The notes beneath the pieces were generated by a model. The model was not told the DNA's origin. It saw nothing but the letters and a program-made list of their open reading frames with translations, and ran no database searches. DNA of 36,712 bases from assembly GCA_003167255.1 (NCBI GenBank), contig PMTR01000188.1, positions 1 to 36,712 of the forward strand, given 5' to 3'. A program made the translations under genes and the position numbers. This DNA comes from Bryobacterales bacterium (GTDB taxonomy: Bacteria > Acidobacteriota > Terriglobia > Bryobacterales > Bryobacteraceae). The stretch's first letter is position 1. Each line of letters begins with the position of its first letter. This document shows, piece by piece, positions 17,107 through 25,818 of this stretch.

Positions 17107-17493
17107 ATGGCCCTCATGGATCTGACCAAGCAACTGGCCCAGCAGGCACTGCTCTCGGCTACGCAGGAGCCGGCAGCGGCGGCCACGCAGGAGAATCCGG
17201 GCGCGGTCATGCTCGGGCAGATCGGCGCCATGCAGAAGGCCTTGAAGGATGACGAAGAGCTGGTGGTCTTCGTCCATTGCGGCGCGGAAAGGATCCGTGT
17301 GATGGAGATCTTCCTGCCGTCGCCGCAAGTAGCGGTGCTGAGCGGTGTGGATGCCAATCATACCCAGGCGCGCGTGATTTCGGCGGTGGAAGCGCTGCAA
17401 CTCGTCACCCGAACCGGCAAAGTGCAGCCCGGAGCCAAGGCCGTGCGGGTCAACCTGGTGATGCCGAAGGCAAAAGATTCCAGCAGGAAATGA
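17107..17493 (+). CDS. Hypothetical protein, 128 aa
   Basis: I do not recognise a named family. The N-terminal 35 residues are Ala/Gln/Glu-rich and probably flexible. Residues about 45-122 look like a compact alpha/beta domain ('EELVVFVHCGAERIRVMEIFLPS', 'VAVLSGVDANHTQARVISAVEALQLVTR', 'KAVRVNLVMPK'). No signal peptide or membrane segment is seen. TAGGAT (17092-17097) lies 9 nt before the ATG and could be either a -10 or a weak Shine-Dalgarno. ATG 17116 is an alternative start. Coding status is supported by the regular amino-acid pattern, but the last 44 bp overlap the 3' end of the convergent histidine phosphatase gene. Confidence 0.6.
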   Translation: MALMDLTKQLAQQALLSATQEPAAAATQENPGAVMLGQIGAMQKALKDDEELVVFVHCGAERIRVMEIFLPSPQVAVLSGVDANHTQARVISAVEALQLVTRTGKVQPGAKAVRVNLVMPKAKDSSRK

Positions 17494-18034
17494 CGCGCGT
17501 TTCCCTTTCGTAACCGAGCGTGCTCACCGAAGCCGTGCTCAACGCGAAGAGGCTTCCGCACCGCGGGTCAAGCTGCAGCCAGCACGCGGTCAGGATCCGC
17601 AGAATGTGGCCGTGGGCGAACAGCGCCGTATCGCCATCGGCAGCCACGGCCCGCGCCAGCACGGCTTCGGCGCGCACCGCCACCTCCTCGATGCTTTCGC
17701 CGTTCGGCACGCCATCGCGCCACAGCGACCAGCCCGGCCGTTCCTTCTGAATGTCGGGAGTAACGCGGCCTTCGTAGTCGCCGTAGTCCCATTCGCAGAG
17801 GTTGGAGTCGACGTGCGCGGCATCGCCGTAGCCGGCCAGGCGGCAAGTATCGCGCGCGCGTTCCATGGGACTGGTGAGCACCAGCGCGAAGGCGCGGCCC
17901 TGCAACCAGCGGCCAATGGCGGCGGCGTTGTCGCGTCCGGCGGCGGTGAGCGGAAGGTCGGTCCGCCCGGTGTGCGCGCCCGAGCGGCTCCATTCGGTTT
18001 CACCGTGGCGGATGAGCCAGATTCCTTGCGGCAT
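17450..18034 (-). CDS. Histidine phosphatase family protein (phosphoglycerate mutase-like)
   Basis: The 194-residue protein shows the branch-1 histidine phosphatase layout. It has the phospho-accepting RHGET (Arg9, His10), a second Arg in 'TSPMERARDTC', an acidic 'CEWDYGDYEG', and the late FAHGHILR with the second catalytic His. Enzymes of this group remove phosphate from sugars, nucleotides or cofactor precursors, and specificity cannot be read here. It is cytosolic, with no signal. ATG 18034 is preceded by TATAGT (18047-18042, minus strand) exactly 7 nt away, overlapping the -10 of the divergent hexosaminidase gene. The 3' end runs 44 bp into the convergent hypothetical gene. Confidence 0.85.
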   Translation of the reverse strand: MPQGIWLIRHGETEWSRSGAHTGRTDLPLTAAGRDNAAAIGRWLQGRAFALVLTSPMERARDTCRLAGYGDAAHVDSNLCEWDYGDYEGRVTPDIQKERPGWSLWRDGVPNGESIEEVAVRAEAVLARAVAADGDTALFAHGHILRILTACWLQLDPRCGSLFALSTASVSTLGYERETRVISCWNLLPSASPG

Positions 18035-18051
18035 CTTCTACACTATAGAGG
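18035..18051. promoter_or_regulatory. Overlapping divergent -10 boxes in a 17-bp intergenic spacer
   Basis: The spacer holds TACACT (18039-18044) for the plus strand and TATAGT (18047-18042) for the minus strand, overlapping by 3 bp. Each ends exactly 7 nt from its start codon (ATG 18052 and ATG 18034). There is no room for normal leaders. An AGAGG lies against the plus-strand ATG but is too close to be a usual ribosome binding site. Confidence 0.5.
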
Positions 18052-20094
18052 ATGATCCGCGCCCTGCTCCTGACGGCCCTTGCCGCTGTGGCCTCGGTGG
18101 CCCATGCGGCGACTCCCGCGCTGATGCCCATGCCGGCTAAGGTGGAGCTCTCCACCGGCAAGCTGGCCATTGACGGCACATTCGGCGTGACCGTCCTCGC
18201 CGGCAATCAGATCGAGATCACTGGACCCGGGATCTCGGTCCCCCGCCTCAACCGCGTGGTGGAGCAGTCCCTGGCCCGCGTGGCTCGCCAGACCGGAATT
18301 TTCCTGGCGCCGGGGACCAAAGCGGCGACCCTGCGGATCGAATGCTCACCCTGCTCCGTAACGACTCCCTCGCTGGAAGAGGACGAGTCCTATTATCTCG
18401 ACGTCTATCCCAGCGGCGCGCGTATTCAGGCCTCGACCGCCGATGGTGTGATCCACGGCCTGGAAACCTTTCTGCAGTTGATTCAGCCCGGCCCCGATGG
18501 TTTCCAGGTCCCCGCCGTACACATCGAGGACTGGCCGCGCTTTGCCTGGCGCGGCCTGATGATCGACGCTTCGCGCCACTTCATCCCGCTCGAAGTCATC
18601 AAGCGCAACCTGGACGCCATGGCCGCGGTTAAGTTGAACGTGTTCCACTGGCACCTCTCCGACGACCAGGGCTTCCGCGCGGAGAGCAGGCTTTTCCCCA
18701 AGCTGCAGCAACTCGGCTCGGACGGCCTTTTCTACACGCAGGCGCAGATGCGCGAAGTGGTGAGCTACGCGAGCGACCGCGGCATCCGCGTGGTTCCCGA
18801 GTTCGACATCCCCGGCCACACCCTGAGCTGGTTTCCCGGCTACCCGGAACTGGCGGCGGCCGCCGGGCCCTTCGAGATCGGCAGGCGGTTCGGCGTGTTC
18901 GACCCGGTGCTCGATCCCAGCCGCGAAGAGGTCTACACATTTCTCGATTCGTTCATCGGAGAAATGGCCGCGCTATTTCCGGACCCCTACTTCCACATCG
19001 GCGGCGACGAGGTGAATGGGAAAGCGTGGAAGCAATCGGAGGCGGTGCAGGCTTTCGCGAAGCAGCACGGGTTCAAAGACACGCTGGCCATCCAGACTTA
19101 CTTCAACCAGCGCATCCAGAAGATTCTCCAGAAATACGGGAAGACCATGATCGGGTGGGACGAGATCCTCGGCCCCGATCTTCCGCCCGACACGGTGGTG
19201 CAATCCTGGCGCGGCCAGGAATCGCTGGCGGAAGCCGCCACCAAGGGCTACCGGGGAATTCTTTCGGCGGGCTACTACCTGGATCACGGAAGGCCGGCCG
19301 CTTACCACTACGGCATCGATCCGCTGGGTGGACCGGCCGCGCAACTCACACCGGAGCAGGCGAAGCGCGTTCTGGGCGGCGAGGCCTGCATGTGGGCCGA
19401 GCTGGTGGATGCCGAGACCGTGGATTCGCGCGTCTGGCCGCGCGCCGCGGCCATCGCGGAACGCCTCTGGTCGCCGAGGGAAATCGCCGATTTGGATTCG
19501 ATGTACGCGCGCCTCGAAGCCGTGAGCCGCCTGCTGGAATTCGCCGGCGTGACGCACCGCGCCAGCTACCAGCCGATGCTCGACCGCCTGGCGGGTGACC
19601 GCAAGGCGGAGCCATTGCGCATCCTGGCGGACGCTTCCGAAGCTCGCGGTCTGGGCACCGGGCGCCGCGCGCACCAGACCGACACGCCACTCAACCGTTT
19701 CGTGGACGCAGCGCGCCTGGAGAGCGAAAGCGTGCGTGGCTTGGAACTGACCGCGCGCCGCGTCGCTGCCGCCAAGCCCCCCGACGCCGCTGACATGGCG
19801 TCGCTGCGCGCTCAATTCTCGCAGTGGGCCGCCAACGATGCGCGATTCCAGCCGCTGGCCGAGGACAACGCGCTGCTGGCGGAGGTGAAGCCGCTGTCGA
19901 AAGACCTTTCCGCTTTAGGCGTAGCCGGTTTGCGCATTCTGGACTCTCTCGAAACCAGCCAGCCGCTTCCCGACGACTGGATGGCCAACGAGACGCGCGA
20001 GATCGCCCGCCTGCAGCGCCCCAGCGCCGAAGTCTTGCTGGCGGCCGTGCGCCCGGTGAAGATTCTCTTCGACGAGCTGTCGCGGCGGAAATGA
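18052..20094 (+). CDS. Beta-N-acetylhexosaminidase, GH20 family
   Basis: The 680-residue protein is exported by a Sec signal (about 1-20, 'LTALAAVASVAHA'). An N-terminal GH20b domain (about 23-160) precedes the GH20 TIM barrel (about 163-490). Key elements are 'WRGLMIDASRHF', 'LNVFHWHLSDDQG', 'PEFDIPGH', and the catalytic pair in HIGGDE (Asp319 polariser, Glu320 acid), then 'GGEACMWAE'. The C-terminal 190 residues are helical. GH20 enzymes release terminal GlcNAc or GalNAc from chitin fragments, peptidoglycan or glycans using substrate-assisted catalysis. Together with the other exported hydrolases here it suggests scavenging of cell-wall sugars. A hairpin follows directly. Confidence 0.93.
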   Translation: MIRALLLTALAAVASVAHAATPALMPMPAKVELSTGKLAIDGTFGVTVLAGNQIEITGPGISVPRLNRVVEQSLARVARQTGIFLAPGTKAATLRIECSPCSVTTPSLEEDESYYLDVYPSGARIQASTADGVIHGLETFLQLIQPGPDGFQVPAVHIEDWPRFAWRGLMIDASRHFIPLEVIKRNLDAMAAVKLNVFHWHLSDDQGFRAESRLFPKLQQLGSDGLFYTQAQMREVVSYASDRGIRVVPEFDIPGHTLSWFPGYPELAAAAGPFEIGRRFGVFDPVLDPSREEVYTFLDSFIGEMAALFPDPYFHIGGDEVNGKAWKQSEAVQAFAKQHGFKDTLAIQTYFNQRIQKILQKYGKTMIGWDEILGPDLPPDTVVQSWRGQESLAEAATKGYRGILSAGYYLDHGRPAAYHYGIDPLGGPAAQLTPEQAKRVLGGEACMWAELVDAETVDSRVWPRAAAIAERLWSPREIADLDSMYARLEAVSRLLEFAGVTHRASYQPMLDRLAGDRKAEPLRILADASEARGLGTGRRAHQTDTPLNRFVDAARLESESVRGLELTARRVAAAKPPDAADMASLRAQFSQWAANDARFQPLAEDNALLAEVKPLSKDLSALGVAGLRILDSLETSQPLPDDWMANETREIARLQRPSAEVLLAAVRPVKILFDELSRRK

Positions 20095-20098
20095 GTGG

Positions 20099-20118
20099 GA
20101 CAGGCTTCCTGGCCTGTC
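20099..20118 (+). terminator. Hairpin just after the GH20 stop
   Basis: GACAGGC (20099-20105) pairs with GCCTGTC (20112-20118) over a 6-nt loop, 4 nt after the TGA. There is no long T-run. It shares its stem with the hairpin after GH106 and may be an intergenic repeat used as a 3' end. In the rest of the gap to 20473 I see only an 11-bp tandem repeat and a possible -10. Confidence 0.45.
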
Positions 20119-20315
20119 TTGCCACCCGCGCCAACCGAGACCATCCCACCGCCGGACAGCGATTTCCCAAAAACGGCCGCCGCCCCTGCCTTACACCCCG
20201 AGCCGCCGCAAAACGGGGACTTCTACCAATTCCCGCCTTTGGAATTGGATAGCTGGACCCGCTTTGCCCCTGCGCGCAACTCCTGCACAGGCCGGCGCAC
20301 TGCTACAAATCACGG

Positions 20316-20337
20316 CGTGTGAGCGCCGTGTGAGCGC
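20316..20337. repeat. Perfect 11-bp tandem duplication upstream of sbcD
   Basis: CGTGTGAGCGC occurs at 20316-20326 and again at 20327-20337. It lies between the GH20 hairpin and the sbcD start. Confidence 0.75.
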
Positions 20338-20409
20338 AGTATCCTCGCCAGCCTGCGATCCCGGAATCGGCCAAGATTCCTGAGAAGTTCTGAGCCCGCA
20401 GCCCACTTC

Positions 20410-20415
20410 TATACT
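20410..20415 (+). promoter_or_regulatory. Possible sbcD -10 box TATACT
   Basis: TATACT matches the -10 consensus at five of six bases, 58 nt before the sbcD ATG. No good -35 is visible. Confidence 0.3.
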
Positions 20416-20473
20416 GTTACTGTCGAAGGCGAGTGCCGCTCCACACCTGGACCCGCTCGCAAGGCTCAACGCG

Positions 20474-21625
20474 ATGAGGTTCCTTCATACCGCCGATTGG
20501 CATGTCGGCAAGACCCTGGTTGGACGCTCCCGGCTCGATGAGCAGGAGCAGGTGTCCGCCGAGATCGTGGACATCGCCAAACACGAGCGCATCGACTGCG
20601 TGTTGATGGCAGGAGACATTTTCGATTCACCCGCTCCGACCGTCGACGCGCAGCGTGTGGTTTGTGACGCGCTGGCCGAAATTGCTGGTGCCGGTATGGC
20701 GACGGTGATAGTGGGCGGCAATCATGATCACCGGCGGCTGGCGGCTCTGCGCAAGCTCGCTGGCCGATTGAAGATCTTCATCCGGCCCGGCCCCGGCGAA
20801 GGCGACGAGGGCGGTATGATTTCGTACCCGAAAAACGGGGAGCAGGCAAAAATCGCCATGCTGCCCTGGATCCCGGAGTTCCAAATCGTGGATGGCCGCC
20901 AGATTCTGCGCCCGAGAAACCAGTGGAATCAGGTTTATTCGGAGCATGTCGCGGCACGTTGCAGCCGTTTGGCAAGCGGCTTTGCGGCGAACACTATCAA
21001 TATTCTACTTGCTCATTTATATGTCGATGGCGCCGAGGCCACCGGGAGCGAGCGTCCGGCGCATGTCGCCCAGCCATTCGCGGTCAGGCCCGATCAACTG
21101 CCTCAGGCGCACTACATCGCTCTCGGGCACCTCCATAGGCCGCAGGAGGTTCCCGCATCATCGCCGTGTGTCTATGCGGGATCTCCGCTGCAATTGGATT
21201 TCGGGGAACGCGGGCAGCAGAAGCGTGTCGTAATTGTTGACGCCAGGGCGGAATCTCCAGCCAGTGTGGAGAGCATTCCTCTCGTCTCGGGCCGTAAGCT
21301 GCGCGACGTGGTTACGACCATCGACCAGTTGCCATCCGTCGTGGGCGATGCAGGCGCGGACTTCTTGCGGGTGGTCGTCAGGGCCCGGACTAGAATATCC
21401 GGGCTCGCGCAGCAGGTTTCGGCGGCGTTGCCCAACGCAGTCACTGTCCAGCAGGAGCTAGCGACGGTATCGGCAGTTCTCCGGCCCCCCCTGGACCTCC
21501 GGAACCCGCGGGAACGCTTCCGGCAGTTTGTACGGGAACAGAAGAACCTGGTCGTTTCGCCGGAGATGCTTGAGGCGTTTGACCGGCTGTATCACGAGGC
21601 AAAGCATGCGGCCGATGAAGCTTGA
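20474..21625 (+). CDS. sbcD: Exonuclease subunit SbcD (Mre11-type)
   Basis: The 383-residue protein carries the calcineurin-like phosphoesterase motifs of SbcD/Mre11: 'HTADWHVG' (Asp8, His10), 'LMAGDIFD' (Asp48), GGNHDH (Asn85, His86), 'LLAHLYVDG' and 'ALGHLHRPQ'. These bind two Mn ions. The C-terminal 100 residues form the cap and the helices that contact SbcC. SbcCD removes hairpins and protein-blocked ends from double-strand DNA. A weak AAGG lies 9 nt before the ATG. Its 3' end overlaps sbcC by 20 bp, so the two are translationally coupled. Confidence 0.93.
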   Translation: MRFLHTADWHVGKTLVGRSRLDEQEQVSAEIVDIAKHERIDCVLMAGDIFDSPAPTVDAQRVVCDALAEIAGAGMATVIVGGNHDHRRLAALRKLAGRLKIFIRPGPGEGDEGGMISYPKNGEQAKIAMLPWIPEFQIVDGRQILRPRNQWNQVYSEHVAARCSRLASGFAANTINILLAHLYVDGAEATGSERPAHVAQPFAVRPDQLPQAHYIALGHLHRPQEVPASSPCVYAGSPLQLDFGERGQQKRVVIVDARAESPASVESIPLVSGRKLRDVVTTIDQLPSVVGDAGADFLRVVVRARTRISGLAQQVSAALPNAVTVQQELATVSAVLRPPLDLRNPRERFRQFVREQKNLVVSPEMLEAFDRLYHEAKHAADEA

Positions 21626-24407
21626 GCTCGAGGGATTCACGTCATTCCGCGAACGGAGCGAAGTCGATTTCTGCAGCTTCGATCTCTTCGCGATTACGGG
21701 GCAAACCGGCGCCGGAAAGACTTCGCTGCTCGATGCCATGACCTATGCGCTCTATGGCAAGACCTCGCGTTTGAACAAAGGCGGCAAGGACCTGATCAGC
21801 CAGGGCGCGACCCGCATGTCCGTGTCGCTGCGTTTCCGGGCCGGGAGAGACGAATACCGGGTCAGCCGCGCGATCCATGGATCCACCGCTACGGCGCGTC
21901 TCGACAAGCTGGAGCAAGGAAAGTGGCACAGTGTCTCCGGCAACGTCGGAGAGATCGGTCAGAGAGTGGAGCGCATCATCGGGCTGGATTTTGACGCCTT
22001 CACAAAGTCTGTCATCCTTCCGCAGGGGAAGTTTGATCAATTTCTGCGGGGGAGCCGGAAGGAGCAGCGCGAGACGCTGAACGATTTGCTGGAGATGGAT
22101 GTCTACCAGCGGATGGTGCAGTCCGCGAATACAAAGAAGGATGTTGCCGGCAAGTTGATGATCGCGAAACAGGCAGAGCTGGACCCGGCGGCGACGGGCG
22201 AGGCCAAATCCAATTACGAAAGAGAACTCGCAGGCCTGTCAGCGGAGGAGGAGCGTGCGGCGGACGCGGTCGACCGCTTGCAGCAGGCTTTACCGCACGC
22301 CTTGACCCTGCGTGAGAAGCGCAGAGCGCGGCAGGCGAGCGAACTAGAACTCGAGGCATCGCGAGCCGGGATGGCGGATGCCGAAGCCGCCGCCGCGCAT
22401 GCACGGCAGGAACTCGATCGTCGGAAAGGCGTTGTCGAAGCGCTGGACTGTGAGATCGCCACCCTGGAATATGACGGTGAATGGCACGTGCGGCTGGCGC
22501 AGATCGAGCAGAAAGCTCTACAGCGTCAAAAGCTGGTGGAGGACCTCGCCTATCAGCAGGGCAAGAGGAGTGCCGAAGAATCGAAACTCGCGGCTTCAGA
22601 GACCGCCGTTGGATCCGCTGACGAATTGCTTGCCGGCGCCACTGCCCGCCTCGGTGAGATCGAGGAGTTGCGGAGATCGGCGAAAGCGGAGTTCAGCGAG
22701 CTGAGGTCCCATCACGGATCGGCGGACGCGCTCCAACACGCCGCCGACGAACTGGATCACTCGCAGTCCGCGGACGGCGAAATTCCAAAGCTGCGGGAAG
22801 CTCTGGCATGTCTCGAAGCCCGTGCGACGGCATCTCGCGCCGAGCACGAGGCCGCCCAGAGCGTCGTCACCGAAGCTGAAACGGAGCTGGAATTGGCCCG
22901 AGTGAACTATGAGCATTGGTTTGCCCGAGACCGGGTTGCGGCCCTTCGACACGACCTCAAACCAGGCGAGCCTTGCCCGGTGTGCGAACAGACGGTTCAT
23001 GCCGCGCCAACACCGCTCGACGCACGAGAGCTAACGAGGGCTCGCGGCCGATGCGACGCGGCGGAGACCGTGCTGCAAAAGCGGCGCGACGGTCTGGCGG
23101 CGTCGCGGGCTGAAGCCGAAGTACTTCCGGGCAGGATCGACCTGGCGCGCCGGAAATGCGAACTATTGGAGTCCGCTATTGAGTCCGCGGCCGCCCGCGC
23201 CTCCCGGATCCTCGGCATGCCCGCGGACGGAGGCGCGGCCGGATTGTTGCGTGCGCTGTCGGAGAGAATTCGGACTGCGGAGTCAGCCGCCCTAGAAACT
23301 CAGTCCAGCTACGAACGGGCGCTGGGGGGCGAGCGGAGCGCTTCGCAGGCGCTTCACGAAGCCCAGAACAATCGCAAGCTGATATTTAGCCAGATCGAGA
23401 ACATCGACGACCTGGCCGTCTCTCTTCGGGATGAAATCGCCACGCTCGAAGAGGATCTCATGGGCGCGCCACCGCTCGAAGAGATCGCAGCCCGGCTGAC
23501 AGTTCTGAACCGCGCCAGGCAAGGATGCGCCGACCTCGAAGCCTCCCGGTCCCTGCGTCAGAATGAGCTGAAACAGGCGGAGGAGTCAGCGGTTCGATGC
23601 GCCAAGGACGCCGAGGCGCTTCAGAACATACAAATCAAATGCGCCACGGCTATCGAAGAGTTGAACCTGGAGATTGGGAGGCTGGCAGAGCAGGTGCACG
23701 GTCGTCTCGGCGGTCTCGAAGCGCCGGATTCACAGGATGAGGCGGCGCACATCGATAGTGTGCGTGTTGCCGGGCAGAAGGATCTCGAAACCGTGCAGGC
23801 ACGGGTCCAGCGGTGCCTATTCACGATTCAGTCGATTGATGAGAAGATCACGCGCAACCAGCGGCTTAGCGAAGATATCGCGCGGTGCAAGGCCGAGGAA
23901 GCCTTATATCGGGATCTTGCAACCTGGCTTAACGCCAGCAATTTTCAGCAGTACCTGATGAGTTCCGCGTTCGAGCTTCTTGCGCATGAGGGTTCCAGCC
24001 ATCTGAAGGAGCTTTCGAATGGACGATACACCTTCGTGTATAACGACCAAGAGTTCCAAGCGGTCGACAAATGGAATGGTGACGATTCCCGCTCGGTCCA
24101 TACGCTAAGCGGGGGCGAATCTTTTCTGGCCTCGCTGTCACTGGCGCTCGCCCTGGCGGAGAGCATTACGGAGCTCAACCCCGCGGGCGGCGCCGTGGCG
24201 CTGGAATCGCTCTTCCTGGACGAGGGCTTTTCCACTCTGGACGCCGAGAGCCAGAGCCGTGTGGCGGATGCATTGCAAGTGTTACAGGGCGGCAAGCGGC
24301 TGATCGGAGTCATTACCCACGTACAAGCGCTGGCCGATCAAATGCCCGCCAGAATCGAAATCGAAAGGACTCTGAGCGGCAGCCGTGTCCGGCAGGCCAA
24401 CGGCTGA
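21606..24407 (+). CDS. sbcC: Exonuclease subunit SbcC (Rad50-type ATPase)
   Basis: The 933-residue protein has split ABC ATPase halves separated by long coiled coils. Walker A GQTGAGKTS is at 32-40. The zinc hook CPVC (Cys457/Cys460) lies at the coiled-coil tip. The ABC signature LSGGES is at 834-839 and Walker B 'LFLDEGFSTLD' near 870. SbcC clamps DNA and drives the SbcD nuclease. The ATG at 21606 is chosen because GAGG lies 6 nt upstream. ATG 21615 has no such site. The start lies inside the end of sbcD. Some SbcC proteins exceed 1,000 residues, and this shorter length is within the family range. The gene faces a toxin-antitoxin island on the other strand. Confidence 0.93.
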   Translation: MRPMKLELEGFTSFRERSEVDFCSFDLFAITGQTGAGKTSLLDAMTYALYGKTSRLNKGGKDLISQGATRMSVSLRFRAGRDEYRVSRAIHGSTATARLDKLEQGKWHSVSGNVGEIGQRVERIIGLDFDAFTKSVILPQGKFDQFLRGSRKEQRETLNDLLEMDVYQRMVQSANTKKDVAGKLMIAKQAELDPAATGEAKSNYERELAGLSAEEERAADAVDRLQQALPHALTLREKRRARQASELELEASRAGMADAEAAAAHARQELDRRKGVVEALDCEIATLEYDGEWHVRLAQIEQKALQRQKLVEDLAYQQGKRSAEESKLAASETAVGSADELLAGATARLGEIEELRRSAKAEFSELRSHHGSADALQHAADELDHSQSADGEIPKLREALACLEARATASRAEHEAAQSVVTEAETELELARVNYEHWFARDRVAALRHDLKPGEPCPVCEQTVHAAPTPLDARELTRARGRCDAAETVLQKRRDGLAASRAEAEVLPGRIDLARRKCELLESAIESAAARASRILGMPADGGAAGLLRALSERIRTAESAALETQSSYERALGGERSASQALHEAQNNRKLIFSQIENIDDLAVSLRDEIATLEEDLMGAPPLEEIAARLTVLNRARQGCADLEASRSLRQNELKQAEESAVRCAKDAEALQNIQIKCATAIEELNLEIGRLAEQVHGRLGGLEAPDSQDEAAHIDSVRVAGQKDLETVQARVQRCLFTIQSIDEKITRNQRLSEDIARCKAEEALYRDLATWLNASNFQQYLMSSAFELLAHEGSSHLKELSNGRYTFVYNDQEFQAVDKWNGDDSRSVHTLSGGESFLASLSLALALAESITELNPAGGAVALESLFLDEGFSTLDAESQSRVADALQVLQGGKRLIGVITHVQALADQMPARIEIERTLSGSRVRQANG

Positions 24408-24446
24408 ATGCAGCAGGCGGACGCCGCGCGCTCCTCAAAGACGCAG

Positions 24447-24794
24447 TCACGGTATCCACCGAACCTGGTTGCGCAGATCTTCGGGCGTCCAGGTCAGCCA
24501 CACCATCAAGAGTCCTTCGATGGCCGCACCAGTGGACCGCGATGACGGAATGAGAAGCACCCCGGGGGACTCGCGTTCTGCAATGAACTCCTGGAAGTGG
24601 ACCCGAATAGTCCGGACATCGCGCGTAACAAGAACCCGGCCAGCCTCGGCGGCGACACGCAGAACTTTCGCATCGGGAGTGCCATCGGGAATGACATCGG
24701 CAGAGGGCCGGAAATCGAGTGAGGGCTCTCTGCGTCGCAAGCCCCTCCCGACGTCTGGATCAAGATTGGCATCAGCCTGAAAGATGATCCCCAA
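24447..24794 (-). CDS. DUF5615 PIN-like toxin
   Basis: The 115-residue protein matches the DUF5615 family of compact PIN-like proteins: an N-terminal acidic 'FQADANLDPDVGRGLRRREP', then 'DAKVLRVAAEAGRVLVTRDVRTI' carrying further acidic residues, and 'SPGVLLIPSS'. Members pair with DUF433 proteins as VapBC-like toxin-antitoxin modules, and RNase activity is inferred from the PIN-like fold. The start is a TTG 9 nt after the DUF433 stop. The usual first acidic motif is 'xADENLx' and here reads ADANL, so one acidic position is altered and activity may be reduced. Confidence 0.8.
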   Translation of the reverse strand: MGIIFQADANLDPDVGRGLRRREPSLDFRPSADVIPDGTPDAKVLRVAAEAGRVLVTRDVRTIRVHFQEFIAERESPGVLLIPSSRSTGAAIEGLLMVWLTWTPEDLRNQVRWIP

Positions 24795-24803
24795 GATGGC
24801 CTA

Positions 24804-25127
24804 CTAGCGAGCCTTTCGTTCCCGAGCTCGCTCGAAGCGCTCTACCAGTTCCGCAGGCATAGGATGCTGAGTCTTGATCTCCTCGAGAATACGCTCCTGA
24901 TCCCTCAGGTAGGCATCCACTTCCACCGCGTGTTCCAGAATGAAGGCGATGGCCCCGTAAACCTCGGCCAGCGAACCGATGGATGGATAAGCTTCGAAAA
25001 TGGCTTCCGCCGAGCGCCCGCGCCGAAAGTCGTAGGTCACAACGTCGAGACCGATACGCGTCCCGGCGACGTAGTAACCGCCGTTATAGAGTTCGACGTA
25101 TTCGTTTGTAGGCATCATGGCAGCCAC
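24804..25127 (-). CDS. DUF433 antitoxin
   Basis: The 107-residue protein is a DUF433 family member: 'GGYYVAGTRIGLDVVTYDFRRGRSAEAIFEAYPSIGSLAEVYGAIAFILEH', a helix-turn-helix-like core, followed by a charged C-terminal tail that probably wraps the toxin. In such pairs the DUF433 protein is the DNA-binding antitoxin and represses its own operon. The GTG start at 25127 is supported by TAGAAT (25141-25136) 8 nt upstream. ATG 25118 is an alternative. It is followed by the DUF5615 gene after 9 nt. Confidence 0.83.
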   Translation of the reverse strand: MAAMMPTNEYVELYNGGYYVAGTRIGLDVVTYDFRRGRSAEAIFEAYPSIGSLAEVYGAIAFILEHAVEVDAYLRDQERILEEIKTQHPMPAELVERFERARERKAR

Positions 25128-25135
25128 TCTATTTC

Positions 25136-25141
25136 ATTCTA
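25136..25141 (-). promoter_or_regulatory. -10-like TAGAAT 8 nt before the DUF433 start
   Basis: TAGAAT (25141-25136, minus strand) ends 8 nt before GTG 25127. The M20 gene has the same hexamer and spacing. Confidence 0.45.
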
Positions 25142-25464
25142 CTCCGCTGGGGGCTCTCGGCCGGCTTCGGCGCTTGGGGGCTGAGGACCGTCCGCAGACG
25201 GTGGACTCGTCTGCTCTTGACGTTGCCAACCCTGCGGCTTCCGCAACCACAGGTAGCAGTGGTTGCCGATGCGGTGAGCCCCAGGCGACCGAAGCAGGAA
25301 CAGGTCTGCGTACCGTAGCGGAAAGAGCACCCATCCGCAAACCACGTGCGATACAGCCCGCCAGCCCTAAAAGCAAACAAAAGTTTCGCGTATTCAATCG
25401 CGATCACCAATAGCGTCGCTGTCAAAAACCGGTGACAGACGGGACGATCCCAGTGGCTTTTAGC

Positions 25465-25680
25465 GATCACTCCCGTGAAACGCCAGCCGCGGCGACGGTT
25501 CACCTTGTGACGTGAGTCGCTACAGCCGATAGCAGGGCAGGCCCGTCGCGGCGAAGTCATTGCCAGTTGCCAGCACGGGCTCACCGCGAGATCCAGCGCG
25601 TATACGGCACAATCTCCGAAGTTGAGCTGCGCCCGGCGCCCCATCCCTTTTCCAAAGCGTCCAAACGCCGCGACGGCCAG
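25465..25680. repeat. Copy A of a diverged ~220-bp direct repeat
   Basis: This stretch matches 26015-26237 (copy B) at most positions, in the same orientation, offset by 553-557 bp because of a small indel. It covers the 3' end of vapC plus about 55 bp beyond its stop. The 25142-25464 stretch between it and DUF433 shows no convincing gene. Confidence 0.8.
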
Positions 25681-25683
25681 CGA
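25520..25683 (-). pseudogene. vapC 3' remnant
   Basis: It encodes the last third of a PIN toxin (FGRFGKGMGRRAQLNFGDCAVYAL, then after a small indel 'PVLATGNDFAATGLPCYRL' in another frame), parallel to residues about 80-131 of the intact VapC at 26073-26468. The N-terminal half with the first catalytic Asp and Glu is missing, so it cannot be a working toxin. It arose by partial duplication or deletion next to the intact copy. Confidence 0.75.
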
Positions 25684-25818
25684 TGAACTCCCGCCGACTT
25701 GTTCAACCTGCTACCCCGCATGATCGAAGTGGGTCCGCGCCTGTTTGTCAGCGAGGAGTGGGACGATCGCCGGCGCCGGTTGCCGCGCGTAGTCTAGTTC
25801 TAGTTGATGCCCGTGGGG

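Noticed and set aside
25129-25644. A 171-residue minus-strand frame between DUF433 and vapC
   Set aside because: Only its first part resembles the vapC C-terminus and then loses frame. The rest shows no family, so it was recorded as a vapC remnant only.
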